Shown: positions 44,735-54,404 of the stretch, one piece after another
Position numbering within the stretch: position 1 is the stretch's first letter
Layout of the letters: every line of letters starts with the position of its first letter
Assembly (NCBI RefSeq): GCF_003148625.1
Contig: NZ_QGGO01000003.1
Coordinates: forward strand, 186,001 to 250,000
Direction: 5' to 3'
Length of the DNA stretch: 64,000 nt
Origin: Arcicella aurantiaca
GTDB taxonomy: Bacteria; Bacteroidota; Bacteroidia; Cytophagales; Spirosomataceae
Notes under the pieces: model-generated
Told to the model about the DNA's origin: nothing
Databases searched by the model: none
What the model saw: only the letters and a program-made list of their open reading frames with translations
Translations under genes and position numbers: made by a program

Positions 44735-45667
44735 ATGTTTTTAGATAGAATAAAGTCGAAAGAGTCAGGAATATTATTGTATGGCATAACACCTCCAAAG
44801 TCGCAAGTTGAGCCTCAAAAAGTTGTTGAAATAGCGGAGAAGACCTTAGCTCGTTTACATTCTTTGGATATTGATGCTTTAGTAGTTTATGATGTACAGG
44901 ATGAATCTGCTCGTACTACTGAAGAACGACCATTCCCATTTTTGTCTGCTCATGACCCTTTTGAATTTGCTAAGAACCATCTTCATTCCCTTAATATTCC
45001 TAAAATTATTTATCGCCCTGCGAGTAAATTCACGCAAGAGGAGCTTAGTGTTTGGGTTGATGATGTGATTGCTCATGATTTTTCACCAGTATTTGTAGGC
45101 GTTCCCGCACCTGATTTTGTGCCAATCACTACTTTGCCACAAGCGTATGATGTTTGGCGTAAACACGAAGAAAAATCGGTGATTGGTGCTGTAATGATTC
45201 CAGAACGTCATGCTGTTTTGAATGATGAAGACCAACGTATTTTGGATAAAATGTCTTCAGGAGTAAGTTATTTTATCTCGCAATGTGTATTTAATGTTGA
45301 TTATGCAAAACGTGTTGTTGATGATTTAGCGAAAACTTGTACGGCGAAAAATATCGAAATCCCGACCTTGATTTTTACATTGACAGCTTGTGGTTCGATA
45401 AAAACACTTCATTTTATGGAGTGGTTAGGAATTCATATTCCAGAAGATTTAAAAGAAGAATTAAGAAACTCAGAGAATATTTTAGAAAGGTCTGTTGATG
45501 TTTGTATTACTATTGCTGACGAGTTGATTAAATATTGTTCAGAAAAAAATGTTCCATTTGGCTTTAATATTGAAAGTGTTGCCATTAGAAAAGACGAAAT
45601 CGAAGCGTCAATTTTTATGGTGAACAAAGTAGGAGAGATGATGAAAGAGATTGGAATCAGAAAGTAA
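44735..45667 (+). CDS. Methylenetetrahydrofolate reductase-like protein
   Basis: A 310-residue cytoplasmic protein. The TIM-barrel pattern of MTHFR is recognisable: the opening ILLYGITPPK, the middle FISQCVFNVDYAKRVVDDLAK and the end VPFGFNIESVAIRKDEIEAS. True MetF proteins read EFFPP at the start, and residues for FAD binding are not obviously kept, so this is probably a divergent relative and not MetF itself. The role could be in one-carbon metabolism, but the reaction is uncertain. The chosen start follows from the promoter at 44678-44709. Confidence 0.75.
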   Translation: MFLDRIKSKESGILLYGITPPKSQVEPQKVVEIAEKTLARLHSLDIDALVVYDVQDESARTTEERPFPFLSAHDPFEFAKNHLHSLNIPKIIYRPASKFTQEELSVWVDDVIAHDFSPVFVGVPAPDFVPITTLPQAYDVWRKHEEKSVIGAVMIPERHAVLNDEDQRILDKMSSGVSYFISQCVFNVDYAKRVVDDLAKTCTAKNIEIPTLIFTLTACGSIKTLHFMEWLGIHIPEDLKEELRNSENILERSVDVCITIADELIKYCSEKNVPFGFNIESVAIRKDEIEASIFMVNKVGEMMKEIGIRK

Positions 45668-45691
45668 TTTACACAACAATAATGAGATATG

Positions 45692-45730
45692 AAAAAGGCT
45701 GTTTTCTTGATTGAAAACAGCCTTTTATTT
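45692..45730. terminator. Bidirectional terminator between MTHFR-like and rlpA-like genes
   Basis: AAAAGGCTGTTTTC and GAAAACAGCCTTTT form a 14-bp stem with a six-base loop and A/T runs outside. Confidence 0.87.
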
Positions 45731-45758
45731 TAGTTTTTTTCTACAAAACCGTAATTTA

Positions 45759-46934
45759 TCATTTCGGCTTTTCGTAGCTTGTTGTATCTAATTTAGTTTT
45801 ACCGTCTTTATCACGATACACTTTTATGTATGCGTGTTGTCTAAATCCGTTTTGATAAACTTCTTTAGGTTTTGTTGCTTCTATTTTTTGAGTATTATTT
45901 ACCGCAGGAGAACTTGGCTGAGTAGGAGCGTTTACTTTATTTTTATCTTCAACCTTAGCAGGTTGCGATGCTACGTTTTTAGCAAATTGTTCTGGCGATT
46001 TTTGAGTAGTGTCTAATCGAATTCTTCCTTCACTATCTGTATAAACCCTAACGTATTGATGTTGACGAAAACCATTGATTTGTGTTGATGGTTGAATGAC
46101 TTCATTCTCTACACTTTTCATCACTTTTTGGGTATCATTACTTGCCGTTTCAACTACTTTCGTTTCTGTTTTAGCAATGGTTGGGCGAGGTTCAAAAGTA
46201 GGATATTTTGAAGTTTGTGGAGCAACGGAATAAACTTCTTGTGGAGTTGGAGGAGTCACAATTGAAGAATCAAGACGATAACGTCCATCTCCATCTTTAA
46301 TTACCCTGATATATTTATGTTGGCGAAAGCCCATTTTATCTCCTTCGGCTTGCTTCCTTTTCAAACTATCTGCAATGACAAATGCTTCTGTAACAGGTTT
46401 AGGTTGTAAGCTTTTCGCATCGGGAATAACAGAAGCATAAGACGTATCAATAGCTACTTTTGAAGTATTTTTATTACCAATTGCAATGGGTTCATATTGT
46501 GGGAAATCCCGTCTAAACTCATTTTTTGCACCTGCATAAAATGTTGAAATAGTGTATTCTGGATTATCCATTGCTAAAACTCGCATTTCTACTTCGGCTT
46601 CACCAGTACCCAAAAGCTCCAAATCTTTAGCGGCAGCAAAAGAAAGGTCAATCATCCGATTATAGGCAAAAGGACCTCTATCGTTGATTTTAACTACTGC
46701 TGTTCTGTTATTGGAAGTATTGAGAACCTCTACTATGGTATTGAAAGGTAATTCCCGATGTGCCGCTGTGTATTCTGCACGGTCGTAAGTTTCTCCACTT
46801 GAAGTGGCTCTACCATGAAATTTATCTGCGTAATAAGAAGCTCTACCATAAAATTTTTCCCCAACCTGAGCCTGTACATTAACAAAGACTAATAACGATA
46901 AAGTAATAAATAATAATGGTTTGGTGAATCTCAT
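45759..46934 (-). CDS. Large RlpA-like protein with three C-terminal repeats
   Basis: A 391-residue exported protein (signal peptide about 1-22). Residues 27-122 are the RlpA double-psi beta-barrel (GRASYYADKFHGRATSSGE, YTAAHRELPFNT, KINDRGPFAYNRMIDLS). The rest is a disordered Thr/Pro/Gln linker carrying three copies of a 22-residue motif, GFRQHxYIRVxxDxDGxxRLD, at about 202-223, 288-309 and 363-385. The motif could be a short binding strand for glycan or protein. The small RlpA protein at 6052-6603 ends in one related copy. No SPOR domain is present, so these repeats may replace it. Confidence 0.88.
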   Translation of the reverse strand: MRFTKPLLFITLSLLVFVNVQAQVGEKFYGRASYYADKFHGRATSSGETYDRAEYTAAHRELPFNTIVEVLNTSNNRTAVVKINDRGPFAYNRMIDLSFAAAKDLELLGTGEAEVEMRVLAMDNPEYTISTFYAGAKNEFRRDFPQYEPIAIGNKNTSKVAIDTSYASVIPDAKSLQPKPVTEAFVIADSLKRKQAEGDKMGFRQHKYIRVIKDGDGRYRLDSSIVTPPTPQEVYSVAPQTSKYPTFEPRPTIAKTETKVVETASNDTQKVMKSVENEVIQPSTQINGFRQHQYVRVYTDSEGRIRLDTTQKSPEQFAKNVASQPAKVEDKNKVNAPTQPSSPAVNNTQKIEATKPKEVYQNGFRQHAYIKVYRDKDGKTKLDTTSYEKPK

Positions 46935-47085
46935 GCAATCATGGGTTAAATTTTAAAGGAATGTCAGTGAAAATGCAGGAAGAATTTTCCGAATAATAAT
47001 CTGTAAAGATACAAAATACCATCAAGTTTACAAAACGCTTACACTTAGGTAGTTTAAGTATTTGAATTGAAGCTATTTATAAATA

Positions 47086-47117
47086 AAAAGAGGTTGCTTT
47101 TAGGGCAACCTCTTTTT
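47086..47117. terminator. Terminator after citrate synthase
   Basis: AAAAGAGGTTGC and GCAACCTCTTTT form a 12-bp stem with a short loop, ending 15 bases from the gltA stop on the minus strand. Confidence 0.87.
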
Positions 47118-47131
47118 GAAATTTACAATGA

Positions 47132-48406
47132 TTAAGCTCTTTCGCTCATTGATACATAAGCACGTTCAGTAGCTCCTACATATACCTGACGTGGGCGACC
47201 GATTGGCTCTTTATTAGCTTTCATTTCTTTCCATTGTGCAATCCAACCTGGAAGACGACCGATAGCAAACATTACTGTAAACATATCAGTTGGAATACCT
47301 AATGCACGGTAAATAATTCCTGAGTAGAAGTCAACGTTTGGATACAATTTACGTGCTACAAAGTATTCATCACTTAATGCTGCTGCTTCTAATTCAGAAG
47401 CAATTTTCAACACTGGGTCATTGATACCTAAAGCGGCTAATACATCGTCTGCTGCTTTTTTGATGATTCTTGCACGTGGGTCAAAGTTTTTATAAACACG
47501 GTGTCCAAAGCCCATCAAGCGGAAGCCTGAATTTTTGTCTTTAGCCATTGCGATATATTTTGATGTATCTCCACCATCTTCTTTGATTGCTTCCAACATT
47601 TCAATTACTTCTTGGTTTGCACCACCATGTAATGGACCAGAAAGAGCATTGATACCTGCTGAGATTGAAGCATATAAACTTGCATGAGAAGAACCCACCA
47701 AACGAACTGTTGAAGTTGAACAGTTTTGTTCGTGGTCTGCATGAAGAATCAATAATTTATTTAATGCTGCCGAAACAACTGGATTTACTTGGTATGGTGC
47801 TACTGGTAAAGCAAACATCATGTTCAAGAAATTTGAACAGTAGTCCAAAGAGTTGTTAGGGTAATTTACTGGATGTCCTTGTGATTTCTTGTAAGACCAA
47901 GTTGCCATTGATGGCATTTTAGCCATTAAACGAATAATATTCAATTCGTCAGAACCTGATTTATCACCTGTATAGAATGCCGACATAGCACAAACCATTG
48001 CAGACAATACGCCCATTGGGTGAGCATTAACAGGGAATCCTTCAAATATCTTACGCATATCCTCATTTACGATGGTGTGCATTTTGATAGAATTCTCGAA
48101 CTCAGCATATTGTGCAGTAGTTGGTAATTCGCCGTAAATCAAAAGATAGGCAACTTCTAAGAAAGAAGCTTTCTCAGCTAATTCTTCAATTGAATAACCT
48201 CTGTAACGAAGAATTCCTAATTCTCCATCTAAAAAGGTAATAGCACTTTTTGTTGCTCCTGTATTTTTGTAACCTGAGTCAATTGTTATGTGACCAGTTT
48301 CATCACGAAGTTTAGCAATATCAATTGCCTTTTCATCTTCACTTCCTGTTATTACGGGAAATTGATACTTTTTGTCGCCTAACGATAATTCTGCAAATTC
48401 TGACAT
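47132..48406 (-). CDS. gltA: Citrate synthase
   Basis: A 424-residue type II (hexameric) citrate synthase that condenses acetyl-CoA and oxaloacetate. Catalytic segments are LHADHEQNCSTSTVRLVGSS, GPLHGGANQEVIEML and RLMGFGHRVYKNFDPRA. The C-terminal arginine region GRPRQVYVGATERAY is intact. The N-terminal beta-domain (about 1-50) of the Gram-negative form is present. Codon use looks biased towards a smaller set, as expected for a well-expressed enzyme. Monocistronic with its own terminator. Confidence 0.97.
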   Translation of the reverse strand: MSEFAELSLGDKKYQFPVITGSEDEKAIDIAKLRDETGHITIDSGYKNTGATKSAITFLDGELGILRYRGYSIEELAEKASFLEVAYLLIYGELPTTAQYAEFENSIKMHTIVNEDMRKIFEGFPVNAHPMGVLSAMVCAMSAFYTGDKSGSDELNIIRLMAKMPSMATWSYKKSQGHPVNYPNNSLDYCSNFLNMMFALPVAPYQVNPVVSAALNKLLILHADHEQNCSTSTVRLVGSSHASLYASISAGINALSGPLHGGANQEVIEMLEAIKEDGGDTSKYIAMAKDKNSGFRLMGFGHRVYKNFDPRARIIKKAADDVLAALGINDPVLKIASELEAAALSDEYFVARKLYPNVDFYSGIIYRALGIPTDMFTVMFAIGRLPGWIAQWKEMKANKEPIGRPRQVYVGATERAYVSMSERA

Positions 48407-48670
48407 GACCTATATATTATTGGGCTTTATCTTTAAAAAATATGTTTTTATTTTGTTGATACGAAATTAAGAGAAAAAACGTCTTTTTGATGCTCTTATG
48501 TTTTTTTCTTAGCAAAATTAATATAGTTATTGAAAATATACCATTTTTGGATATTAACACTTACCTTTTATTAAATCTTAATGCAAGATAAACACGAAAA
48601 TTTAAAGGATTGTTACCTTTGTCGATAAATGTAATCGAATTCTAATATTGTGTGATAAAAAAATACCATA

Positions 48671-49918
48671 ATGCTCAACAAATATAAAAATACAGTAACA
48701 GAACGTTTCCTTAAATATGTTCAAATAGATACACAGTCTGACCCCTATTCTGACGCTCAACCTTCTACTGAAAAGCAGAAAAATTTGAGTAATGTTTTGG
48801 TCGCTGAATTATTAGAAATGGGAATAACAGATGCTCATTTAGATGATTCTGGCTATGTTTATGCCACTATTCCAAGCAATTCAGATAAAAATGTGCCTGT
48901 CATTTGCTTTTGCTCACACGTGGATACTTCTCCAGACTGTTCTGGAGAAAATGTAAAACCTATCATTCATTCAAATTATCAAGGTCAAGATATAGTTTTA
49001 CCTGATGATAATTCGCAAATTATCAAACTTACTGACCACCCAGATTTAGCTCACCAATTTGGGAATGACTTAATCACGGCAAGTGGTACAACGCTTTTGG
49101 GTGCGGATAATAAAGCGGGCGTTGCCGAAATTATGGATGCGGCTTATTATTTAATCAATAATCCAGAAGTGAAACACGGAACAATTAAAATTTTGTTTAC
49201 GCCCGACGAAGAAATAGGAAGAGGAACAGCAGCGGTTGATTTACAAAAATTGGGGGCAGATTTTGGCTATACCATTGATGGTGAAACATTGGGTTCATTA
49301 GAAGATGAAACCTTTTCGGCTGATGGTGTTAGAATTTCTATTACAGGAGTGAGTCAACATCCTGGATTTGCTAAAGGTAGAATGGAAAGTGCTTTAAAGA
49401 TTGCTTCTGAAATTGTTGCAAAACTTCCCAAAGAAACTTTATCTCCCGAAACAACCGAAGGCAAAGAAGGCTTTATTCATCCTACCAATATTTTAGGTGC
49501 GGTAGAATCGGCTACTATTGATTTTATTATTAGAGATTTCACCGTTGAAAAATTACACGCTCATGAAGCCGTTTTAAAGGCTATTTTAGATGATGTTTTA
49601 AATGCTTATCCTAATTCTAAAGCGACCTTTGAAGTTACTGAGCAGTATCGAAATATGAAGGAAATTTTGGATAAATATCCTCATGTAACTGAATATGCAA
49701 TGGAGGCAATTACAAGAAGTGGCATTGAAGCCAAATGTATGAGTATTAGAGGCGGAACTGACGGTTCTCGTTTATCCTTTATGGGTTTACCCTGCCCAAA
49801 TATATTTGCAGGTGAACACGCTTTTCACGGTAAGCACGAATGGGTAACTATACAAGATATGGAGAAGGCAGTGGAGACAATTGTAAATCTTTGCATGGTT
49901 TGGGAAGAGAAAAGTTAG
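48671..49918 (+). CDS. pepT: Peptidase T (tripeptide aminopeptidase)
   Basis: A 415-residue di-zinc M20B peptidase that removes N-terminal residues from tripeptides in the cytoplasm. Landmarks are CFCSHVDTSPD, GADNKAGVAEIMDA, FTPDEEIGRG, DGETLGSLEDETFSAD and the C-terminal RGGTDGSRLSFMGLP and FHGKHEWV. Length matches the family. A -7-like TACCTTTG lies at 48614-48621, but its -33 box is unclear. It ends in a terminator shared with the next gene. Confidence 0.96.
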   Translation: MLNKYKNTVTERFLKYVQIDTQSDPYSDAQPSTEKQKNLSNVLVAELLEMGITDAHLDDSGYVYATIPSNSDKNVPVICFCSHVDTSPDCSGENVKPIIHSNYQGQDIVLPDDNSQIIKLTDHPDLAHQFGNDLITASGTTLLGADNKAGVAEIMDAAYYLINNPEVKHGTIKILFTPDEEIGRGTAAVDLQKLGADFGYTIDGETLGSLEDETFSADGVRISITGVSQHPGFAKGRMESALKIASEIVAKLPKETLSPETTEGKEGFIHPTNILGAVESATIDFIIRDFTVEKLHAHEAVLKAILDDVLNAYPNSKATFEVTEQYRNMKEILDKYPHVTEYAMEAITRSGIEAKCMSIRGGTDGSRLSFMGLPCPNIFAGEHAFHGKHEWVTIQDMEKAVETIVNLCMVWEEKS

Positions 49919-49932
49919 TCGAATACTTTCCC

Positions 49933-49976
49933 AAAACAATAATAGCCAACCTGTACAAGTTGGCTATTATTGTTTT
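49933..49976. terminator. Bidirectional terminator between pepT and the parvulin-OmpA gene
   Basis: AAAACAATAATAGCCAAC (49933-49950) and its exact complement (49959-49976) enclose an 8-base loop. The right arm overlaps the stop codon of the minus-strand gene. Confidence 0.87.
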
Positions 49977-52239
49977 AATCTAAAATACGATTAACTTCTT
50001 CTTGATTGATTTGTACTGGATATTTAGATTTTAGTTGGTTAATCCAATTATCGAACAATACTTTTTGATAATCTTTCATTACTTGTCCACGTGCTTCTCT
50101 GAATGTTTTTGCTCTTGGCTCTTCAACTTTTAAAATGTTTAACCAAACTTGTCTGCCTTTATTCTCAGAAGTGCTTTCTCCTACAACCCAATTGACATTA
50201 TCTAAATATTCATTTTCTCCTTTTTTGAAGTAACGTTCTTCAGCAGTTAAACTTCCCGGTTTTAAAGCATTGAAGCGTTTTACTACATCTTCCATTGAAT
50301 TTGAGAAAAATTTCACACCTGCTCTCATATTTTTACTGCGGTCAGTTTTAGAAACAGGTTTATATTTTCCATCATCTTTCTCGATAATTCTCATTGGAGA
50401 AATGCCTTTATTGATAAGATAGTTGACTATTTTTCTGGCTCTTTGTGCTGAAATACTTTCTGATTCTTCTGGGTCTGAATTGCCTGTAACTTCAACGGTA
50501 AACTCTCTATTTTTAGTCAAAATCACTACTAAATCATAAAGCATTTTTTGTACATCACTTGAAAAATCTGATTTCTCTTTTTCAAAAGAAATATCAGGAA
50601 AACGACGATTCAATGGATAAGGAGCTTTTGCTAAAACGCCCTTTGCTTGCTCCATTGTCTCTTTACGGTCGGTTGTGACAAGTTTCGCTAAAACACGATT
50701 CGTATATTGATAATTTTGAGCATTTTGGTTGAAATATCTAACCTGTGCTAAAGAGTCCAAAGATTTTTCGAGGACATTGTCATTGAGAATCTCTTTTTGC
50801 AAAATTCCATCTCTAAAATCTTGAATCTCTGCTCTAAATTCTGGATACTTAATTTCAAGGTTACTTTCTTCATAACGAAGAATTTTATCTTCTACAAAAA
50901 GGTTATACCAGTCTTTTTCTGATTTGTCGTTCAATGCTCCAATTTTAGCCAATTGGCGTTGGAGTTTGGTTACAAAACTATAAAACTCACGAACAGTAGA
51001 GGGCGACTGATTAATTGTAAAAATTGCTTTTGCTAAGTAATCTTCGTTGCCAACTCTGTCTTTATAAAAATTATCAAAAGCTTCTTGTTTTACGGAAATA
51101 GATTCTTGAAAATTATTATCTTTTTTCAATTTTCTAACTAAATTACCTTTGATAATTGTTCCTCTTGAAGCATCTGCTGTTATTTTCTCACGGATAAATT
51201 GAGCTAATTCTTCAAACTTTAAAAGAGATTTTTTTTCTACCAATCTGAAAATATGCCAACCCAATGAAGTTTGAATAGGAGCAGTGTATTCACCTTTTTC
51301 TTTCAGTGCGAAAACAGCCTCAGCCATTTTATCATCAATTAAAGTACCTGCTTCGTACCAACGATTCAAAACACCGCCTTTATCTTTGGTTTTAGGGTCG
51401 GTAGAAAAAACTCTACAAACTCCTTCAAACGGTTCATTCTTTTTTAGATAGTTGTACGCCTCGTCTATTTTTTGTTTGGCAGCAGCGGCAACTTCGGCAC
51501 TCGCATTTGCAGGAACGCTAACTAAAATATGAGCTAATTTTACTTTCCCTTTTGATGAACGCTTTTCTAAAACTTTAATTAAATGAAAACCTTTATCGGT
51601 ACGGAAAGGTAACGAAATTTCTCCTTTTGGGGTGTTATAAGCCGCAGATTCAAAAGCATAATGATTTTCTAAAACGGCGATGAAACCCATGTCTCCACCT
51701 TTTTCAGCAGTTTTAATGTCTTGAGAGTAATTCTTTGCGATTTGGTCGAATGGCTCACCCTTTAAAATTCTAAGTCTTAAAGTTCTAATATCATCATAAG
51801 CCGCCATTGTATCTGCTGGACTGGCATTATTGGGTAAAGGAATAAAAACCTGAGCCACTTTTACTTCTTCACGCATACGCTCGTAGGTTTCTTGAATCAA
51901 TTTTTCAAGAACATTTTTATCCACTAAATATGGAGCTGCTAATTCTTTTCGATACCCAGAAATTTCCTCACGAAAGGCTTTCGTAGTGTCTTTTCCCATG
52001 CGTTGAGCAGCATAAACCATCAATTTGTAATGGATATAATTATCCAAAAATTCTTTGGCATTATCTTTTTTTACGCTATCACTCTGAAGTAATTTGCGAT
52101 AAGTCTGTGAGAATTCGGCAGGTGTTATAATACGATTGCCAATTTTAATAGCAGAAGTTTCTGTTTGGGCATTTACAGCAATTGTACTGAAAAAAAAGCA
52201 AGTAGTTAGTATATATAATAATCTAAGAGTATAAGTCAT
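49975..52239 (-). CDS. Parvulin-type foldase with two PPIase domains and an OmpA-like domain
   Basis: A 754-residue exported protein (signal peptide about 1-24). Two rotamase domains lie at about 125-225 and 230-335, with EKGGDMGFIAVLENHYAFESAAYN and LAHILVSVP as landmarks. A region at about 550-646 has the OmpA/Pal C-terminal pattern: FTVEVTGNSDP, SAQRARKIVNYLINKGI, MRIIEKDDG, DRSKNMRAGVKFF. This includes Arg600 and an Asp that would correspond to the diaminopimelate-binding pair. A chaperone module joined to a peptidoglycan-binding module would keep the foldase at the wall. The last 110 residues look like a further substrate-binding part. Confidence 0.88.
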   Translation of the reverse strand: MTYTLRLLYILTTCFFFSTIAVNAQTETSAIKIGNRIITPAEFSQTYRKLLQSDSVKKDNAKEFLDNYIHYKLMVYAAQRMGKDTTKAFREEISGYRKELAAPYLVDKNVLEKLIQETYERMREEVKVAQVFIPLPNNASPADTMAAYDDIRTLRLRILKGEPFDQIAKNYSQDIKTAEKGGDMGFIAVLENHYAFESAAYNTPKGEISLPFRTDKGFHLIKVLEKRSSKGKVKLAHILVSVPANASAEVAAAAKQKIDEAYNYLKKNEPFEGVCRVFSTDPKTKDKGGVLNRWYEAGTLIDDKMAEAVFALKEKGEYTAPIQTSLGWHIFRLVEKKSLLKFEELAQFIREKITADASRGTIIKGNLVRKLKKDNNFQESISVKQEAFDNFYKDRVGNEDYLAKAIFTINQSPSTVREFYSFVTKLQRQLAKIGALNDKSEKDWYNLFVEDKILRYEESNLEIKYPEFRAEIQDFRDGILQKEILNDNVLEKSLDSLAQVRYFNQNAQNYQYTNRVLAKLVTTDRKETMEQAKGVLAKAPYPLNRRFPDISFEKEKSDFSSDVQKMLYDLVVILTKNREFTVEVTGNSDPEESESISAQRARKIVNYLINKGISPMRIIEKDDGKYKPVSKTDRSKNMRAGVKFFSNSMEDVVKRFNALKPGSLTAEERYFKKGENEYLDNVNWVVGESTSENKGRQVWLNILKVEEPRAKTFREARGQVMKDYQKVLFDNWINQLKSKYPVQINQEEVNRILD

Positions 52240-52459
52240 ATTTTCTAATTCTTAATGTCTGAAAGGGCGGATTCCAAACGTATTATTCTATCAGAAACTC
52301 TTTCGCACAAAACTTTCTTTCACATTATTCTGATATGATTTTTAACTATTTAGTGTGCTAATTTATTGTATTGGGGTCGCAAAAATACAAATAATTATTC
52401 AGACAGACTATGTTAGTCGTAGAAAATCGGTAAATGCCAATAGATGTTACTATTTAGCT

Positions 52460-53197
52460 TTAATCATTAGATTTCTTTTCTCTAACCTTTAATTCGTAGG
52501 TTAATTCATAATGAAACTTATTTTTAAAGTGTTCTCCTTCAAAAGTAAGCTTGACAGGAAAGACTTTTTGTTTCTCTGAAAGTGCCTTTACGCTGAGGTC
52601 AAAAGTATTTTGTCCGAGCAAATCATCTTGGTCAAAATGTTCTACTGCTTTTAACCCAATTCCCGCCGCTTGAAGACTTGCAAAAACTATCGCCAAAGGT
52701 GTTTCATATTCTCCTAAAGCAATAAAAAGAGTCGGTATTTTTCCCAAATTCCCAAATTCATTTATCTTTTTGACAGTATTTTGAGCTTTTTTATAATCCT
52801 CAATTTCTGTTAAAATAACTGATGTCAAGACTTTTCCTTTTGCAGGAATTTGTAATTCAATAGTTTTAAACCTTTCTTCCAAAGCAATTTGCCCTTTTTT
52901 CATGCTTTCAACGCCCCAAGAACCATTGGCTACTTGAACAACTTTATTGTTTTCATCAACAGCCGTTAGTGAATAAGTAAGCGTGACTTCATCTGCAAAA
53001 GTCAAATCTTCCTCTAAATCAATAGCTTTTAAAGATTTTACTTGAAAAACTAAAGATTTAGCGGTTGATAAATCTTGCTTTTGAGCTTGATTTGACGATA
53101 TGTTTTTGGTGCTTTTGCAGGAAGAGAAAAACATGGTAATACTTACTATAAAAATAAGTACAACAAATGGACTGCTTAGAAAACTTTTCTTTATCAT
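52460..53197 (-). CDS. Predicted lipoprotein, function unknown
   Basis: A 245-residue protein that I cannot name. The N-terminus has a long hydrophobic segment and a lipobox-like FFSSC at about residues 23-27, followed by KSTKNISSNQ. The remainder is rich in beta strands with several Lys/Glu patches and no recognised catalytic motif. It lies 28 bases downstream of agmatine deiminase on the same strand, so it is probably co-transcribed. Confidence 0.7.
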   Translation of the reverse strand: MIKKSFLSSPFVVLIFIVSITMFFSSCKSTKNISSNQAQKQDLSTAKSLVFQVKSLKAIDLEEDLTFADEVTLTYSLTAVDENNKVVQVANGSWGVESMKKGQIALEERFKTIELQIPAKGKVLTSVILTEIEDYKKAQNTVKKINEFGNLGKIPTLFIALGEYETPLAIVFASLQAAGIGLKAVEHFDQDDLLGQNTFDLSVKALSEKQKVFPVKLTFEGEHFKNKFHYELTYELKVREKKSND

Positions 53198-53225
53198 AAG
53201 ATTTATGGATTATCTATTCTCTGAA

Positions 53226-54263
53226 TTATACACTCGGTTCTTGTTGCGACAGACAGTGAAAACTTCCTTGTCCCCAAATAATATCAGTAGCTTCTAAACC
53301 AATGACAGGACGGTCTTTGAAGCATTGAGAAAGAATATCCAAAGCAACATCATCATTTTTACATTGATACGTAGGTACAATTACGCCTGCATTGCAAATC
53401 AAGAAATTGGCATAAGACCCCGGTGTTCTGAAATCATCAATTACCACAGGGGCAGGCATTGGTAATTCAATGACATTCAATTGTTTGCCATTCAATAAAC
53501 GCATTTGCTTCATGAGTTGTAAGTTTTCATTCAGCACCTCATAATTTTCATCGTTTTTATTGTACTCAACCGCAGCCACGACGGTATCTTCATTCACAAA
53601 ACGAGCCGTATCATCAATGTGTCCATCAGTATCATCACCCACAATACCATCATTCACCCACAAAACCTGCTCAACACCGTAGTAATTACAAACGTATTCT
53701 TCAATTTGAGATTGTGACAAATGTGGGTTTCTATTTGGATTCAACAAACACGAACGACTTGTTAGCACACTGCCTGCTCCATTAAAATCGACCGAACCGC
53801 CTTCCATGATGATATTGGGCGTAACGTATTCTAATCCTCGATATTTTGCAATTTGAACTGGTAAATTATCATCATCACCAAATGGAGGATATTTTCCACC
53901 CCAAGCATTATAACCCCAATTGACAATCATTCGTTGTTTTGTCTCTGGGTTAATCAAAAATGCAGGGCCGTGGTCACGACACCATGCGTCATTGGTTGGG
54001 TTAATTAAAATCTCAATCTGATTTGCGTCGATAGAATAACGGTCTAATTCTTCCAAAATAAATGTCTTCAATTTTTCGTCGTTCACATTTAAGCCAACCT
54101 TTTCACCTTTAGAAATTGCTTTGATAAACTGAAAATATTGCGGATACATCTTTGCCAATTTATCACCTTGCCAAGAATGGTCGTTGTGAGGGAAAGTCAG
54201 CCAAGTTGCTACATGATTATGCCATTCGGCAGGAAAGAAAAAACCTTGTTGTTTAGGAGTCAT
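53226..54263 (-). CDS. aguA: Agmatine deiminase
   Basis: A 345-residue enzyme of the pentein fold that converts agmatine to N-carbamoylputrescine. The catalytic Cys337 lies in the C-terminal GQGSFHCLSQQ. DAWCRDHGPAFL, IIMEGGSVDFNG and the Asp/His region VGDDTDGHIDDTARFV complete the site. Length and start are normal. The N-carbamoylputrescine amidase that normally works next (a nitrilase-family enzyme) is not adjacent. Confidence 0.93.
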   Translation of the reverse strand: MTPKQQGFFFPAEWHNHVATWLTFPHNDHSWQGDKLAKMYPQYFQFIKAISKGEKVGLNVNDEKLKTFILEELDRYSIDANQIEILINPTNDAWCRDHGPAFLINPETKQRMIVNWGYNAWGGKYPPFGDDDNLPVQIAKYRGLEYVTPNIIMEGGSVDFNGAGSVLTSRSCLLNPNRNPHLSQSQIEEYVCNYYGVEQVLWVNDGIVGDDTDGHIDDTARFVNEDTVVAAVEYNKNDENYEVLNENLQLMKQMRLLNGKQLNVIELPMPAPVVIDDFRTPGSYANFLICNAGVIVPTYQCKNDDVALDILSQCFKDRPVIGLEATDIIWGQGSFHCLSQQEPSV

Positions 54264-54404
54264 GATATTTTGATGAAAATTAAATATTTTTACTTGCCTT
54301 AAGTATTTTTAAGAATTAGTTTGCTGTTGACCAATTATGGTGGAATATCTTGATTAATAGCGAGTTCCAACACTAACGCCCAACAACTAAAGCCTAATCC
54401 CTAT

